Shown: positions 11,401 through 23,402 of the stretch, piece by piece
How the letters are laid out: each line of letters opens with the position of its first letter
Numbering within the stretch: position 1 is the first letter of the stretch
Assembly (NCBI GenBank): GCA_032358255.1
Contig: JAULBX010005109.1
Location: forward strand, 1-64,000
DNA from: Heterotrichella gracilis
Taxonomy: Eukaryota; Sar; Xanthophyceae; Tribonematales; Xanthonemataceae
Direction of reading: 5' to 3'
DNA length: 64,000 nt
The notes under the pieces: model-generated
Told to the model about the DNA's origin: nothing
Databases searched by the model: none
Seen by the model: the letters and a program-made list of their open reading frames with translations, nothing else
Made by a program: the position numbers and the translations under genes

Positions 11401-14276
11401 CCTGCACAGTCCTGTTCAGCGTGCCAGGGCATCATGCTCACGCACACATAGTAAAAATAACATGTGGTGGCATTAGGTAAATTTTTATTACCTAAAAATC
11501 ATATTGAATACACTGCCTATTGATATCTTAAAAGGCACCTGATCAGGCTGATGAGGTGGCTGTTCTGTGCCAGTGCCACCTCCACACTCGCCAGCGCCGG
11601 CGCCAGCCCCCTCAGGCGCGTGAGTGGGTCCTCCTCCACCTCCTTGTTCTCAATGATGGTGATCTGAACGGTGCGCGGCTGGGACCCGATGCCTGAGCGC
11701 CCTGTGCAGGCATGCATGCATATTGTAAGGGGTTACTCGTGCTGACGCTGTACATATTAAAAAAGACACTGCATATAAGATTCCAAAGGGGCGGCAGTGC
11801 TCAGGGGCAACATGGTACTGCCTTGTGCATGCAACTGCCTCTGAGGGCAAATTTCCACCATACACCAATTTGGATTGAATAGGAATGTCCAGCATGTATG
11901 CAAGCCTTGTCACCAATATGTGGCGTTGGCTGACAGTCTGGTATTGCATGTGTGCCTCTTACTTGGTGATCCCGGTGTGGTCCTGCCCCTGCCCATGATA
12001 GATGGCAGGAAGCTGCTCATGGTGCTGGAACCATACTGCACGCTGCTGGCACCTGCACGGGGATGGGGTTCATGCCATGGGAATTATACCAATATATTGA
12101 ATTGGACTGTATCGGCATAATAAAGAAAATGTATTGAGCAAAAATAAATGATCCTTTACATCTAAAAATGAAATTTCTTAGTTAAGCAAACAGGTGTTAG
12201 TTTTCTTTTGTTCAGAACTAAGACATGGTGGTCATCGAAATAGGTCAAATCAGGCACTTTGGTGATCTTTGCAGCATTGCCTGCTAGGAACTGCGTACAT
12301 GCGTGTGTGCCGTGTCCTCACCTGTGTTAACGGTTGATCCCCGGGACTGCCTGCTCATCACCGAGGATCGCACGCTGCCAGCGGCTGACGCACCTGACCC
12401 ACCACCATACTGCCCATACCCCGAGGCGTCAGACACCGTGATGGTCTGCAACACGATTTGTGTCTTTGTGGACACTGCGCCATCCTTTGTCCTTTCGCCC
12501 TCGGGCTCGTTGGCTGCCAGGCTGTCGTTCCCACCCCTGCCATTCTCTTTGTTGTGCTGGGCTAGCTCCCATGCATTCACCTGCAAGCGTTGCCAGGTAT
12601 ATCAATATTGTGCCTTGCCCAAATGCGTGCGCTCCAGCTTGACAGATTAATGCAACCACTACAGCACCGGGCACCATCAAAGCACCGGGCCCTTCATGAC
12701 CTTGCAGTGTGTTGACACTGGATGCAAGCAAACATAACCATGCATGGTCCCTTTGCCATAATTTGTCGCACAACCATACCTGGCGACCATCATCAATTTG
12801 CTCGATTGCTTCGCATTGTATCTCCTTGGGTTTCTTGTACTGCTTGAAAGTCTGTGACCACGCCTCCTCTGCCTGTACGCTACCTTGACGATTGCCAAGG
12901 TCTTGTGTGAGGTACCTGCATGTCATGCAACGCCAGGGACACAATCAATCCTGCCGCTGACCACACGCGCGCATGTCTGCTCTCCACTCCTTTAGGGTAC
13001 ATATGTTGCCAATTAGTGCTGTTGTGAAGCCCATTGATGCATTGGGTGGCTGAACCGCAAATGTTGGTCTGAGTTTGCGGTGCCAATGCATTACCTGGAA
13101 ACATCATCTGATGCGATCTGCTGCTGGGCAGGCATGACAACAATTCTTGGTTGCTGCATTGCCCACAGGGTGTGAGATTCTGTGATGGTCACATTTGAGG
13201 CTTGTGGGGTATCTGGTGATATGGAGCTATTAAACCGGCCCGCCTGCTTTGTCCCCCCATTTTCATCCTGCTCCCACTTTCCATTTATTTCTAGCTGCAT
13301 CTGCAACAAAACACACGCGCTGCGTCAGCATGCAGATGGGCTTCTGCCCACGCAGCCCTCGCCACCCCCAATAAAGAACTGAGCGCCCTCGTCACCAACA
13401 TCCTATGCAAGGGTGAGGATCCAATGCAGCACGTACTTTGGGTATGCTGCTGCTGATCGCTTGCACGCTTGTATCCTCATCCTCTGGGTCCACTGCTGCC
13501 TCGTCACTGATACCCAGCTCTGTCAAGCCCAGGCTCATGGTGCTCAGGTTGCCCCGGGCTTGCAACACAGAGGAGTAGCGGTCGTGGGCATTGGTGTCAG
13601 AAAAGCCCGAGGCTGACTGCCTTGTGGACTCCGAGTTGACGTTCATTGCGCGCACCATTGCTGGGTTGACAGCCGACAGGGGCTTGGGTGTGCGGTCTAT
13701 GCCATCCTCATCAATAATCTGCATCATACAGTCCAAACCTCACTCCTGGCAAACCTGCATGGCTCAGTGGCTGTCAGCTGCAGCAAAGCTGTGTGATTAC
13801 CTGTATCTTCTCCTGGGAGAAGCCAGAGTCAGTTCCACGCACGCTCCTTCCTCTACTGGATGCGCGGTTGCCAGTCACAAAGCTTCTTCGAACTGCACAG
13901 GGTGCACAAGGTACAAGTGAGCTGTGGGTGGAGGTGCACAACCCACACAGAGAATGAAGCACATTATATGGGCAACCTCTCAATATTGGTTTGCTCTGCA
14001 CCCTCTTCCTGTCCCCATTCCTGCCACCATCTTGCACTTTAGTATGAGTGCCACACCTGACATCCGTTGGCTCATGCGGTGCTGAGCAAAGCTCTGCCTT
14101 GACTGTGCCATGAAGCTCTGACGGCTGTCGACTTGGGGGCTCACCATCTTCTTGGAGCCTGTGCTGCTTGTGCTCTGCCCGCTGGCAACAGTGGCCTTGC
14201 GGAAGTCTGGCGAGCCCCCCAGCGAGGGGAGAGCCCCAAAGTAGCTCTTGCTGGGGGTGGTCCGCTCGCTTTCCAT
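8413..14276 (-). CDS. Axonemal I1/f inner-arm dynein intermediate chain (IC138/DNAI4, WD-repeat)
   Basis: Thirteen exons join in frame to 932 residues: 14276-14057, 13892-13801, 13718-13437, 13300-13095, 12915-12780, 12580-12322, 12052-11963, 11701-11539, 11174-10931, 10648-10522, 10205-9958, 9646-9368 and 8865-8413. The N-terminal third is Ser/Gln-rich and disordered. It contains QIIDEDGIDRTPKPL, ITESHTLWAMQQPRIVVMP and FKQYKKPKEIQ, the order seen in DNAI4 (WDR78)/IC138. The C-terminal half is a WD-repeat propeller, with DVLAVGYGQWAF, GNLLAVGFRTGAVAVYD, MLVSTATDGRVTHW and SADWTIKLW. In Chlamydomonas IC138 is the phospho-regulated intermediate chain of the two-headed I1/f inner-arm dynein, which tunes flagellar waveform. 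Its presence implies a motile stage. Another axonemal intermediate chain (DNAI3/IC140) is the main alternative; the N-terminal motifs favour IC138. Confidence 0.85.
9658..9760. repeat. Intronic TTTAGGG-type telomere-like repeats with exon-edge copies
   Basis: Within an IC138 intron, TTAGGGTTTAGGGTTTA (from 9663) and TTTAGGGTTTAGGG (about 9735-9750) flank copies of the start of the adjacent exon. The unit equals the plant-type telomere repeat, which argues against the TTTTAGGG telomere of Chlamydomonas reinhardtii itself. Confidence 0.8.
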
Positions 14277-15593
14277 GGTGCAGCGTTACTCTGGAGACCG
14301 AGAGTAGAAGACGGTGAGGGCTGTGGAATGCTCTTTAAGGAGAAGTGCCGGGGTTTTAAACTCACGATGCTGCGTTGGGTCTGCAACTGCGTCAGACCAA
14401 GCGTTTGGAGAGTGGAGCAGCGACAGTTCACAATATCACTATGCCTGAAGTACCTCCATTGCACAAAGTCAGATTCTTGTCTGCATCGAAGGAATAAAAA
14501 GTCCTGCTTTCTGGGCACCGCCAAATCAAACGCATGTAACTCACCCGTTGCCTTGACAACAGGGACGCGAAGGACCCTCTAGGAGTCTCGGCCAACGGTG
14601 AAGGTGATTCTGGCAGAACCCAGTATTGGTTTTCTGTTGATAACTTCAGTACAACGCGGGAGATAACATCAGGCCACTGTCGTATCAAGCGATGTGGCCA
14701 CAAGTGGCAATGGTTGACACTAGTGCCCCGCCCCTACACCTGCCCAGTGCCCGCGACTAGGTATTACATACAGTTGTTAAACCAGTTGAACACATTATAC
14801 CACCAAATTTATCCTGCGTTGGCGTTTGCACCGCCTGCGAGCAACAAACAGCTTGCATCGCAGTGGTCCCGCATGCCATTCCCGAGGCACATGCCGCTCG
14901 CACCCACATCACCAATGCCAGCAGGGGCTACTTTCTGTACCAGATTAAACGTGCAATATATAGAGGAGACGAGGAACTGAAGGAATATGTATGCATGCAT
15001 AGCACCGCCTAGTTTGGGGTACCACTGTACCACCACAGTGGTTGCTGGACCACAATGCCAACCGTCAGTGGGCAAGAGATTGGCTGCAGTTTACAACGCT
15101 GTTTGCAGCATGATAGGAGCCAACATATGTTATCCAGCGCTTTATTTTGACTAGCAAGTCTAGAGTCAATTCTGTCAAAAAGCATTGCTACGGTAACAAA
15201 CATTGCATCCAACAAATCTGACGCTGCACAAGGACCATGGCTGTTAGCGCCCACTGGAGATATCACCCGTTGCCAAACCTTGCACAGGTGTATCCACAGA
15301 TCTGGCCTCGTTTCTGAGCATGGCATGCTCTGCCGACAAGTTACAGATATGTTGTTCATTGCCGTCGCCATGTGATTGTAAACAAAGCGTCACATTCATA
15401 AATTGCAAGACAATCATCTGGCTGCGGCAGCCAACTCCTGCCGCCGTGACTGGATAACAGGCAGTACATGTACAGGCCGGCCCTGCCACACTGCACACCA
15501 ACACCCTGCTGTGAATGCCCAACGCGCTGCAGCAAGAGTTGCACCATATACCCCCCCGCGCGGACAGCCGCTGCCACATCCTTGGGTAGGGCT
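14277..15593. other. Region between the IC138 start and the next minus-strand gene
   Basis: This is expected to hold the IC138 promoter and 5' UTR and the 3' UTR of the upstream plastid-protein gene. Open frames near 14428-14703 and 15009-15580 carry no recognisable domain. No RNA gene or repeat was found. Confidence 0.5.
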
Positions 15594-18500
15594 TCAGAAC
15601 TGGGACTGGTTGGCTTGCTTCGCTGCCTCGATTGCCTCCCGGGGCATGTATGACAGGAACAGCTTCAGCTTTTCCTAGAAAGCATAAAAAGAAACGTCAG
15701 TGCCAGACAAACAGGGATCCCGGGTGGGTGCATGTGTCTTGGGGGTGCCAGGCTTCATGCCACGTCCAATCAGGCTGCTGCTCCAGCTAGGGCGTGGGTG
15801 TGCAGATGAGCAAGGACCAGAGGGAAGGGTGCCCAGCACATGCTGCAGTGCGTGTGAAGCACACACGTGACACACACCATTGCTTCTCTCACCATCCCTG
15901 CCCATGCTCGCACTCACACACATGCGGGTATACAGCCCAACGCTTCCAACGCACCTCGTAGCGCTCCATGCTTCACACACCAGCCAACTGCGCCACCCAC
16001 CCCAACTCCACCCCTTACCCCCCACCCATCCGCCAGCATCCACCCCACCCCACCTGCGCCGCCTTCACCGCTCCTAAGCTGAACTTGACAAACTCCGCCT
16101 CCACAGCGCCCCCCCTGCTTCCCGGCGCCCCCCTTGCCTCATAGTACTGCTGGTAGTCCACCTGCTTGATGTACTCAATGGCATCCAAAGCAACCTCGGT
16201 GGCCCTCTCGGTCTGGGACACGGAGTCCAGGCCTGGGAGGGGAGACATGTGGGGGTTGGATTTGGTCTAGGATGATGGAGCAGGCAGGGCATGCTTTGGA
16301 TAGTGGCGCAGGATTGAGCTATGGGCAATATGGGCAACACTGGCCCTCAAGGAACCAGGTTCCCATCTAGGAGGAACATGATGCGGCGTAGGAATGGGTG
16401 TGCATGCGGCATGCAAGCGACCTTGCGTGTAAGGCACACTCCTGCACTGCCAGGCCAGGTTGCACACCACCAGTGGCAAGTGGGGGCTCAAGTGCCCCAA
16501 TCTAGGGTCTGCCCGCGGGCACCCCCACATGCTGCCGCCATGTGCACGACCCTGCCACTCACAACCTAAACCCTAACCTAGGGTTTGTGTGGGCGTGCCT
16601 ACGTACATGACGCTGCGTTCAGCAGGTTTTCCCGAGCGTTGTTTGGTGGCCCAGTGATGCGGCTCTGGAGGAGGGTCAGCTCTGCAGGGCAAGGGGGAAA
16701 TGCACATGTCAGATGGAACCCAGGGGCCTGGTCATGACTTGAAATTTTAGTGGCAGTTTGCCACCAGGAGGGTAATTGCTGATGCCATGTTGGATGCACG
16801 TACACAAGCTAGGCAACTGGGGTTGAAGCGCAATCTAGGACCTGCAAGGGACCACCTTTTCTGCAACACCCACTTGCAACCCTCCTTCAGCCTCAAACAC
16901 ACCCCAACCCGACCAGCCAAGCCCAGGAAAGAAAAGTAACCACCATCCTCCAAGCCCCATACACCGCTGACACCATTTTGGCTTCAGTACTGTCAGCACT
17001 TGCCTGCAGCAGTTGCCCCACACTCCCACCCCCACCCCTACAAGCACCAAGGTCCTAGGTCCTATTACTATACTATTACCCTTGCCCCCACCCCCCACCT
17101 CTCCACTTTGCCTCCTCCGCCAGCCCCTTTGCCTCCTCCAGCAGCGCCTGTATGCGCAGCACCGGCACAAGGTAGAAGAACAGTGGCTTGGAGGGGGGGG
17201 GGCGCAGCGTGCTGGTGGGAACCAGCGAGAAGGCAGCCAGGCCAGCGCTCACGGCCAGGCCAATCAGCAGGCGGCGCTGCAAGGGGGGGAAAGAGGGGGG
17301 AGTCAGGCTGCAAGGGGAGGGAATGGCACTCACAGCCAGGCCAATCAGCAGGCAGCGCTGCAGAGGGAGGAGGGGGTGTTTAGGGTGCATCCAGTGGCAG
17401 CATAGATGCACTGTGCATGCAGAGGAATTCCCACATGAGGTTTGTGTGCTTTTGAGGGTGTGGGCAAGATGGTTTTGACTCGAGAGAAAGTCTGCATGCC
17501 AGGCCACACATGATGATGGAAGAATAAAATAATTGCATGGAGCTTGGCGGTTGGTGTTGAGCCGGGAGATGGCTTAAAATCATGTGCAATGCAATGCTAG
17601 TGCGGTTCAAGACTCTACCCCCACCATGCCCCGCCCCTCCACGCACCGTGACTACCCCCGCTGCCTCCGCGTCCTGCCCGCTGCCCCCCTCCGACTCACT
17701 CGGGCCCCCACCCGTAAAGAAGTCCACGTCAGCCTCACTCAGCCAGTTGCGCTGCGTGCTGCCTGCAGGTGGAACACAAGGGGGGTAAGAGGGTGTAAAT
17801 GTGGATGGGAGGGGCGCAGGGGGTGGGAGCAGAGAATACAGCGGAGGGGTGCACCGCCATGCAACCAGTTTTTCAGCAGCGCATATGTGGGGATAGTGCA
17901 TTATAGGCATAGCGCGTCAGAGGCATGCAGGCCTTGGCCTTCCAGATGAATGTGCGCAACCCCAACATTCCTGGCTGCGGCAGCAGGGTTTGGGTGGACC
18001 AGTGCCGCTGTGGGAAGGAAGGTGCATGTGCGCTGTGCCATGGGTGTGCATGGGGTTCATATTGCAAGTGCACTGGATTGACTCAGGTAAGGAACTGGGG
18101 TATGCAGAGCATGGTGGGCGCTCTGGGAGGTAACAGGGGGCAAGGGCAAAGGGCCACGCCTGGCGTTATACTGGCTGAGCACTGGCTGCGCCAATAGCGC
18201 AACGGACACATTCCTTTTGTGGAAGGCCTCGCCACCCTGCAGACTAGGGCATGCTCCACGACCATGCTGCACCCACCTGCCGAGAACAGCGTCTCCCGCC
18301 TGAGGTCCCCCCCGTCTATCCGCGGCCGCTTCTCCTCCCCTGGAGCCTCCTCCAAGACAGCGTCGCCCAACTGAAGGTGGGTCCCGTATGTGTCAAATGG
18401 AATGCTAAACCATATGGTGGTCTCAGATCGGTTAATGGCATGGCGCCGGCCATTCTGGTGGTCAGGTGCGTGGGTCTGGGAGCTATTGAAGCTGGGCAAT

Positions 18501-19090
18501 GAGCCGTGCAGTTCATACCTAGCTGGGTTGTGTACGCAAGCAACACTGGCGTGCAGACGAAGTCAAGTGCAGTGACAAAGTGTAGTGCACCTGACTCGAC
18601 AGTGGTCAAGTACCTGGTGTGTGCATATGCATGCATGTTGTATTGTACACCCAAACCCATCCTAGACCACTTCAAAGTGCGTTGGACCTACATCCCATGG
18701 CACACTGGGCGTGGCAGGGTTGAATACGCGCGCTGCAGGCACCTAGCTCCAGGCTAGTCCTGGCCACACGTTGCGCCCTACTCAAAACAGCTGGGGCTGT
18801 AGGCAATGGAGGGGTACGGTGCCACCCACCTGTGCCTTTGCAGCAGAGAGCTCCTTCCGTAGGGCATCTGCTTCGGCCTCCGCCGCACGTAGGCGGGTCA
18901 GGACATCTTCGGACAAGCCACCTCCCTGGGTGCTGTTCCCGCCTTCAGGCCCGGCTTGTGCGCGTATCCGGAGCGTGCGGCAGCTGAAAGGCGAGCAAAA
19001 GGGTACATGTGTTCGACCAGTTGAGAATGGCTTTCGAGCAGGGCGGCAGTGCGCCGTGGGTCGCGGTTGTTGGTGGAGTGCAGTCTGCAT
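15594..19090 (-). CDS. Plastid-targeted single-membrane-span protein of unknown function
   Basis: Seven exons, 19090-18830, 18370-18277, 17762-17647, 17276-17099, 16681-16607, 16232-16054 and 15674-15594, join in frame to 327 residues. The start ATG opens MQTALHQQPRPTAHC, an Arg/Ser/His-rich presequence. CRTLRIRAQAG resembles a stromal processing site. Next come a short coiled coil (LTRLRAAEAEADALRKEL), an acidic segment with RNWLSEADVDFF, one hydrophobic helix (LIGLAVSAGLAAFSLV), and a helical C-terminal half with SRITGPPNNARENLLNAAS and YIKQVDYQQYYEARG. It ends AAKQANQSQF. The layout suggests a thylakoid or envelope protein with a soluble helical tail. I do not recognise the family with certainty and assign no function. 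It shares a 396-bp divergent promoter region with the epimerase gene. Confidence 0.75.
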
Positions 19091-19486
19091 GGTGCACTCT
19101 ACTACGGGTGATAGCAAGACGACGTCTTCGTAGAACACAGAGTACTGGGTGGCAATCAGACACCAGAATAGATAGCTGGAGGATAGGACAGGCGCAATAG
19201 CTGACTGGGTTCTATTGGGCACTCTGTGTGGTTGACGAATATGCATGCGTGAAAAATGCATGCATGTGCTTGGAGACGTGAAAGCAAGTCAGACAAGACG
19301 GGGACGCCACATTGACTTTGCAGCGAGCATATTCCGGCGTTGGTTATGTAACAAGAGCTTTGCGTTTGACTGTTTGCAAACAACACTTAACGTAGGCAAC
19401 GTAACAAGGAGCTGCTCCCCTGCTCCCCCAGTACTGTGGTGCGTGGCTCGGCATCCCAGAAAAGACCGCCAAAAGCATCACGCAAC
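19091..19486. promoter_or_regulatory. Divergent promoter region
   Basis: These 396 bases separate the start codons of two genes transcribed away from each other, the plastid membrane protein (-) and glucose-6-phosphate epimerase (+). Both promoters and both 5' UTRs must fit here. It contains two ATGCATGC-type palindromes (about 19240-19265). No TATA box stands out. Confidence 0.5.
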
Positions 19487-21670
19487 ATGGCAGAGCAGTC
19501 ACAGTCGGAAGGGCTGGGAGACATAGTGACCATAAAGTCCCCACAGGTGACCGCAAAAATCTCTCGCGTTAGCGCATCTTGCGCTGACTTGCCACATCCC
19601 TCTTGCCAGAGGTTGCTTCCAATACCTGCCTGCATCGTCCACTGGCTCATGCCTATCAGCCTGTTGCACGTGCAGGGTTCAAGCGCCGAAATATATGCGT
19701 ATGGAGCCCACGTTGTGTCGTGGAAGTCCAACGACGGGCAGGTAAGAGTTGGGTTGTCATGCGTGCTGAGGCTTGAGCATATGCATGCATATTGCTCCGA
19801 GACCATCTTCATGCCTAGGCCCGGGTAGCACCATCGTATGTTGGACCGTAGCCTTAGCTATTTTCTTTCAACTTACAGGAGCAGCTGTTCGTCAGCCAGA
19901 AGGCCGTGTTTGAGGCCCCGAAGGCAATCAGGTGAGGGCTGTGTTGCTCCCTCACCCTATCTTTGGGGTAACCCTGTTGGGTAATAACCCTATCAGGGCA
20001 ACCCTGTGCCGTCTGCACCCTGTACCTACCCCCTCACGCTGCCTGTGCTCCGCAGGGGCGGCATCCCTGTCTGCTTTCCCCAGTTTGGCAACCTTGGCCC
20101 CCTGCAGCAGCAGCACGGCTTTGCGCGCAACAGCCCCTTCATGCTCAAGGAGCAAACAGACAGTAGCGCAACCTTCACACTGGAAACACCAGAAGCATGG
20201 CTGGAGCGGTGGCCGCACCCATGCGTGCTCACGATCAAGGTGGGGGCGAGGGGGGTGGGTAGGGTGGGAGGTGGGTGGTGGTGTTGTTCAAGGGGTGCAT
20301 GCATATTGGCAAATCAGCGATCTAGCTGATGCGCTCACCGCCGAATTGGGGTCTGACCCAGGTGAGCGTGGGGATGGCTCCCTGACGCTGTAGTGCATTG
20401 TACCAGTTGCATACCCTAGACAGGAACCCTATACAGCCCTGCCGCAACCCCCGCTCCCCCTGTTCCAGGTGAGCGTGGGCAACAACTCGCTGACGCAGCA
20501 GGTGACCGTGCACAACCCCGGCCCCTCCCCGTTTTCCTTCACCACCGCGCTCCACACCTACTTCCGCCTGTCAGCTGTCAGCACCTGCCACCTGGAGGGC
20601 CTGGCTGGCACCCACTACCTGGATAGCACCAGGGGGAGGGAGAGGGCGACAGAGGGAGGGGAGGTGCTGCGCTTTGAGGCGGAAACGGACAGAATTTACC
20701 TGAACGCCGGGGACGTGTGGGTGCGTGCAGGTGTCCTGGCTAGGGGTTTGCACGAGGGTTGGGGTGTACAGAAGCGGATCGCACGAAGTTGAATTTAGAG
20801 GACAGCTGCCGATGGATGCGCATACCTGCCCCCATGATGTTGCACTGGGGTATGTGATACGATCTGATGTGGCTACACAGCTTACTCACAAACCATCCCA
20901 TTTCACGTGCCGCCATGTAGCACCATGGGACTCCTATGCGCAATGTGGTCCCATGCAACTCCCATGGCCATGCGGCATGTGGCCCCATGTAATGCCCTAC
21001 CCTACTTCCATGCAGGTTGTGGACGAGGCCAAGGGAAGCAGGATACACATAGAGAAGGAGGGCTTCCCCGATGCGGTGGTGTGGAACCCATGGGTGGCCA
21101 AGGCGCAGGCCATGGGGGACTTTGGGGATGACGAGTGGACGGTAAGGGAATAGGAGAAGGATACGAGGGTGATGGGTGGATGGTGTGAAACGGGGGTTTG
21201 CTGTGCCTTGTGCCTTAGCTCCATGAGATGGGTGGTATTGGTCTGGAAAGGGCTATGCATCATGTCTATGTGTGGTGGCAGATCCCGCACGATCGCACAC
21301 TGCCAGGCAAACTGCATGCACCGGCTGATGCTTTCTCCCACCTTCCCCACATTTGTATCCACACGGTGAGTGCACCTGACCACCAAAGCTGCAACACAAC
21401 CTGCAGGCGCCTCACAAATCACGGTACATGCTGTTTGGAGCCAACCATTGCCCCCACCCAACTGCCTGACCCCGCCTCCTCGACCCAAAACCCTTAACCC
21501 TAACCTGGACCCTGAACCCTGCTGATGCTCCCATGCAGACCATGTGCTGCGTTGAGCCCGCTGTAGCCGCCAGCGGCCCCGTGGAGCTGCCACCTGGCGC
21601 CACATGGACAGCACACCAGAGGCTGGTGCTGGGGGACGACCCCGCATCACCCAGGGAAGGGTTTTCATGA
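19487..21670 (+). CDS. Glucose-6-phosphate 1-epimerase (YeaD-type hexose-6-phosphate mutarotase)
   Basis: Seven exons, 19487-19546, 19676-19741, 19879-19931, 20056-20239, 20469-20720, 21016-21141 and 21539-21670, join in frame to 290 residues, the usual length of the family. Motifs in order are AYGAHVVSWK, RGGIPVCFPQFG, QQHGFARN (His80), LHTYFRLS (His150) and VVWNPW near the end. These are the phosphate-binding Arg/Gly loop and the two conserved histidines of the galactose-mutarotase fold. The enzyme equilibrates alpha and beta anomers of glucose 6-phosphate. No transit peptide is visible, so a cytosolic place is likely. The fourth intron holds a broken copy of the start of the next exon, ending in a stop (see findings). 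Confidence 0.94.
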
Positions 21671-23402
21671 AACCCTAACGCTGCGGCAGCTCCTGCCTTG
21701 GGGTGACCATGTTGGTGGTGGGGTGCTGTCACAGCGTGGTGTTGGGCTGGCACCTGGCCCACGTACCATAGCTATCCTCCGTGCTTTCTTTACATTTTTT
21801 TGTTCAGGGTGGGACAGCGTGTTGAATCATCTTGGCGTGAGATGGGTATGGCTGGTGGGGCGCACGGCATGCACACAAGCAGGGAAGGGAGAAGGGCAGG
21901 TGGCAAGGTGCAAGGGCAAGGAGCGCATAGCAGCAAACTTGACTGCGCATGTGAGTGGTGGGTGGGGGTGCGCTGAACTCGCAATGGACCTGGCAATTTT
22001 ACCTAATATATTATTCAGGAACGGGAACGGCCTCCATTTGCAAAATCAAAGTTTAGCTGGCAGCACTGGGCACTGAATCAAGCTTGGATCGACCTGCTGT
22101 TCATGTCCAGTACACACTGTAAGGTTGCACGCATGCAGCAGGCCGGGTGGGTGCAAGGATGTTTGCATCACACATGCATGTGGGGCATGGTGCAAGCGCT
22201 TGAGCATCGCTTTTGACTTGGGCGCGCGTGTTGTGCTGAGCCTCAAGCTATTTGCAGACTCAGTCTATTGCTTTCCTTCAAGTGCGCATGTGCTGAGACG
22301 ACGCGCTGGAGGACTTGGAAGTGCTCAAAAGTCTCCAGAGCCTGCTAAGTCTATTCTGAGGCTGATTGTCAACGTGATTGTCAACTTTGATTGTCAACTT
22401 GATTGCCAATTCTGATTGCCAAGTTGATTGTCACCGACAGTAAATTTGGCGAAAACCCGCAATTTTACTGAACTTCATTTTCGCTGTGGCAGCGACACCT
22501 GGCACAACAAATGTATAGCCCACTAGTGGGTGGGCCCAGCTGGTGGGCCCATCTGCAAAGCTTTATTGCCCAAACTTGGAAGTATCACCCAAACTCGCAG
22601 ACCTCCGTTGCCCACGCTGGAGGTGTGTCGAGGCATGGACTACCTCCATAAGCGGAAGGTATCACCAGCTTCAGTCATTGTGGCCACCTGGGTGCCTGCG
22701 GCACAAGCGGAACCATTGTGCGGGCTGTGACGGTACCGTCACCGGTGTGGGTGCAATGGTTCCGCACGCGCATTGCCGGAATCTTGCTGCACAACGTGAC
22801 AGCCTGAACCTCACACGCCCAAGACAGGCGCGTGGCCAGACATGACTCGCAACATGTGCACATGCCGAGGCAGCACTTGCCAAACAGCAGAGAGGAGATC
22901 ACAAGACAGCAGCGCACCTTTGGATGACTGCGCAATATCACATTAAATCTGTTTTCCACCTGTGCGCGGTGCAGTAGACTAAGTGCCTTATTGGCGTGGA
23001 GTGGTGGAGAGCACAACAGGTGGTCAAAGAAGAAAGAAAGGGTTTAGGGTTTTAGTGTTGTTCAAAGCCTCTTTGAGCAAGGCCATGCTTCACCAAGGAT
23101 CAAGGTATCATAATGAGCTGAGGGCCGTCGCAAACATCGCCGCCTGTCCTCCCCTTGGGCTTTCGGTGAGCCGGCCACAAGTGAATTCAAACCTGGAGTT
23201 TCGAAACGTATAGTTGGGCAAGTATTAAAAAGTATGGCTTTGGTTCTGACCAGTCAAGAGTGGCCAACCGCTACAGTATACTTGTACCCCACAAGGGCCC
23301 AATGCAGACAGCTTGGAAGAAATGGCCCATGTGCTGGATGCCCAAGTGCGAGCTTCACCTTTCTTCATGCGCTCCCACAGTCAAAGCATCCCTGCCCTCC
23401 TC
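21671..23402. other. Convergent intergenic region
   Basis: This lies between the stop of the epimerase and the stop of the AKAP7-like gene. It holds a short degenerate tandem repeat at 22361-22434 and a kinase-like peptide relic at about 22621-22660 (both described under findings). Otherwise I see only 3' UTR-like sequence with no supported gene. Confidence 0.5.
22361..22434. repeat. Degenerate short tandem repeat
   Basis: Five or six imperfect copies of a unit close to TTGATTGTCAAC occur in a row, some with GCC in place of GTC. The unit is not telomere-like and is not seen elsewhere in the window. It lies in non-coding sequence. Confidence 0.75.
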
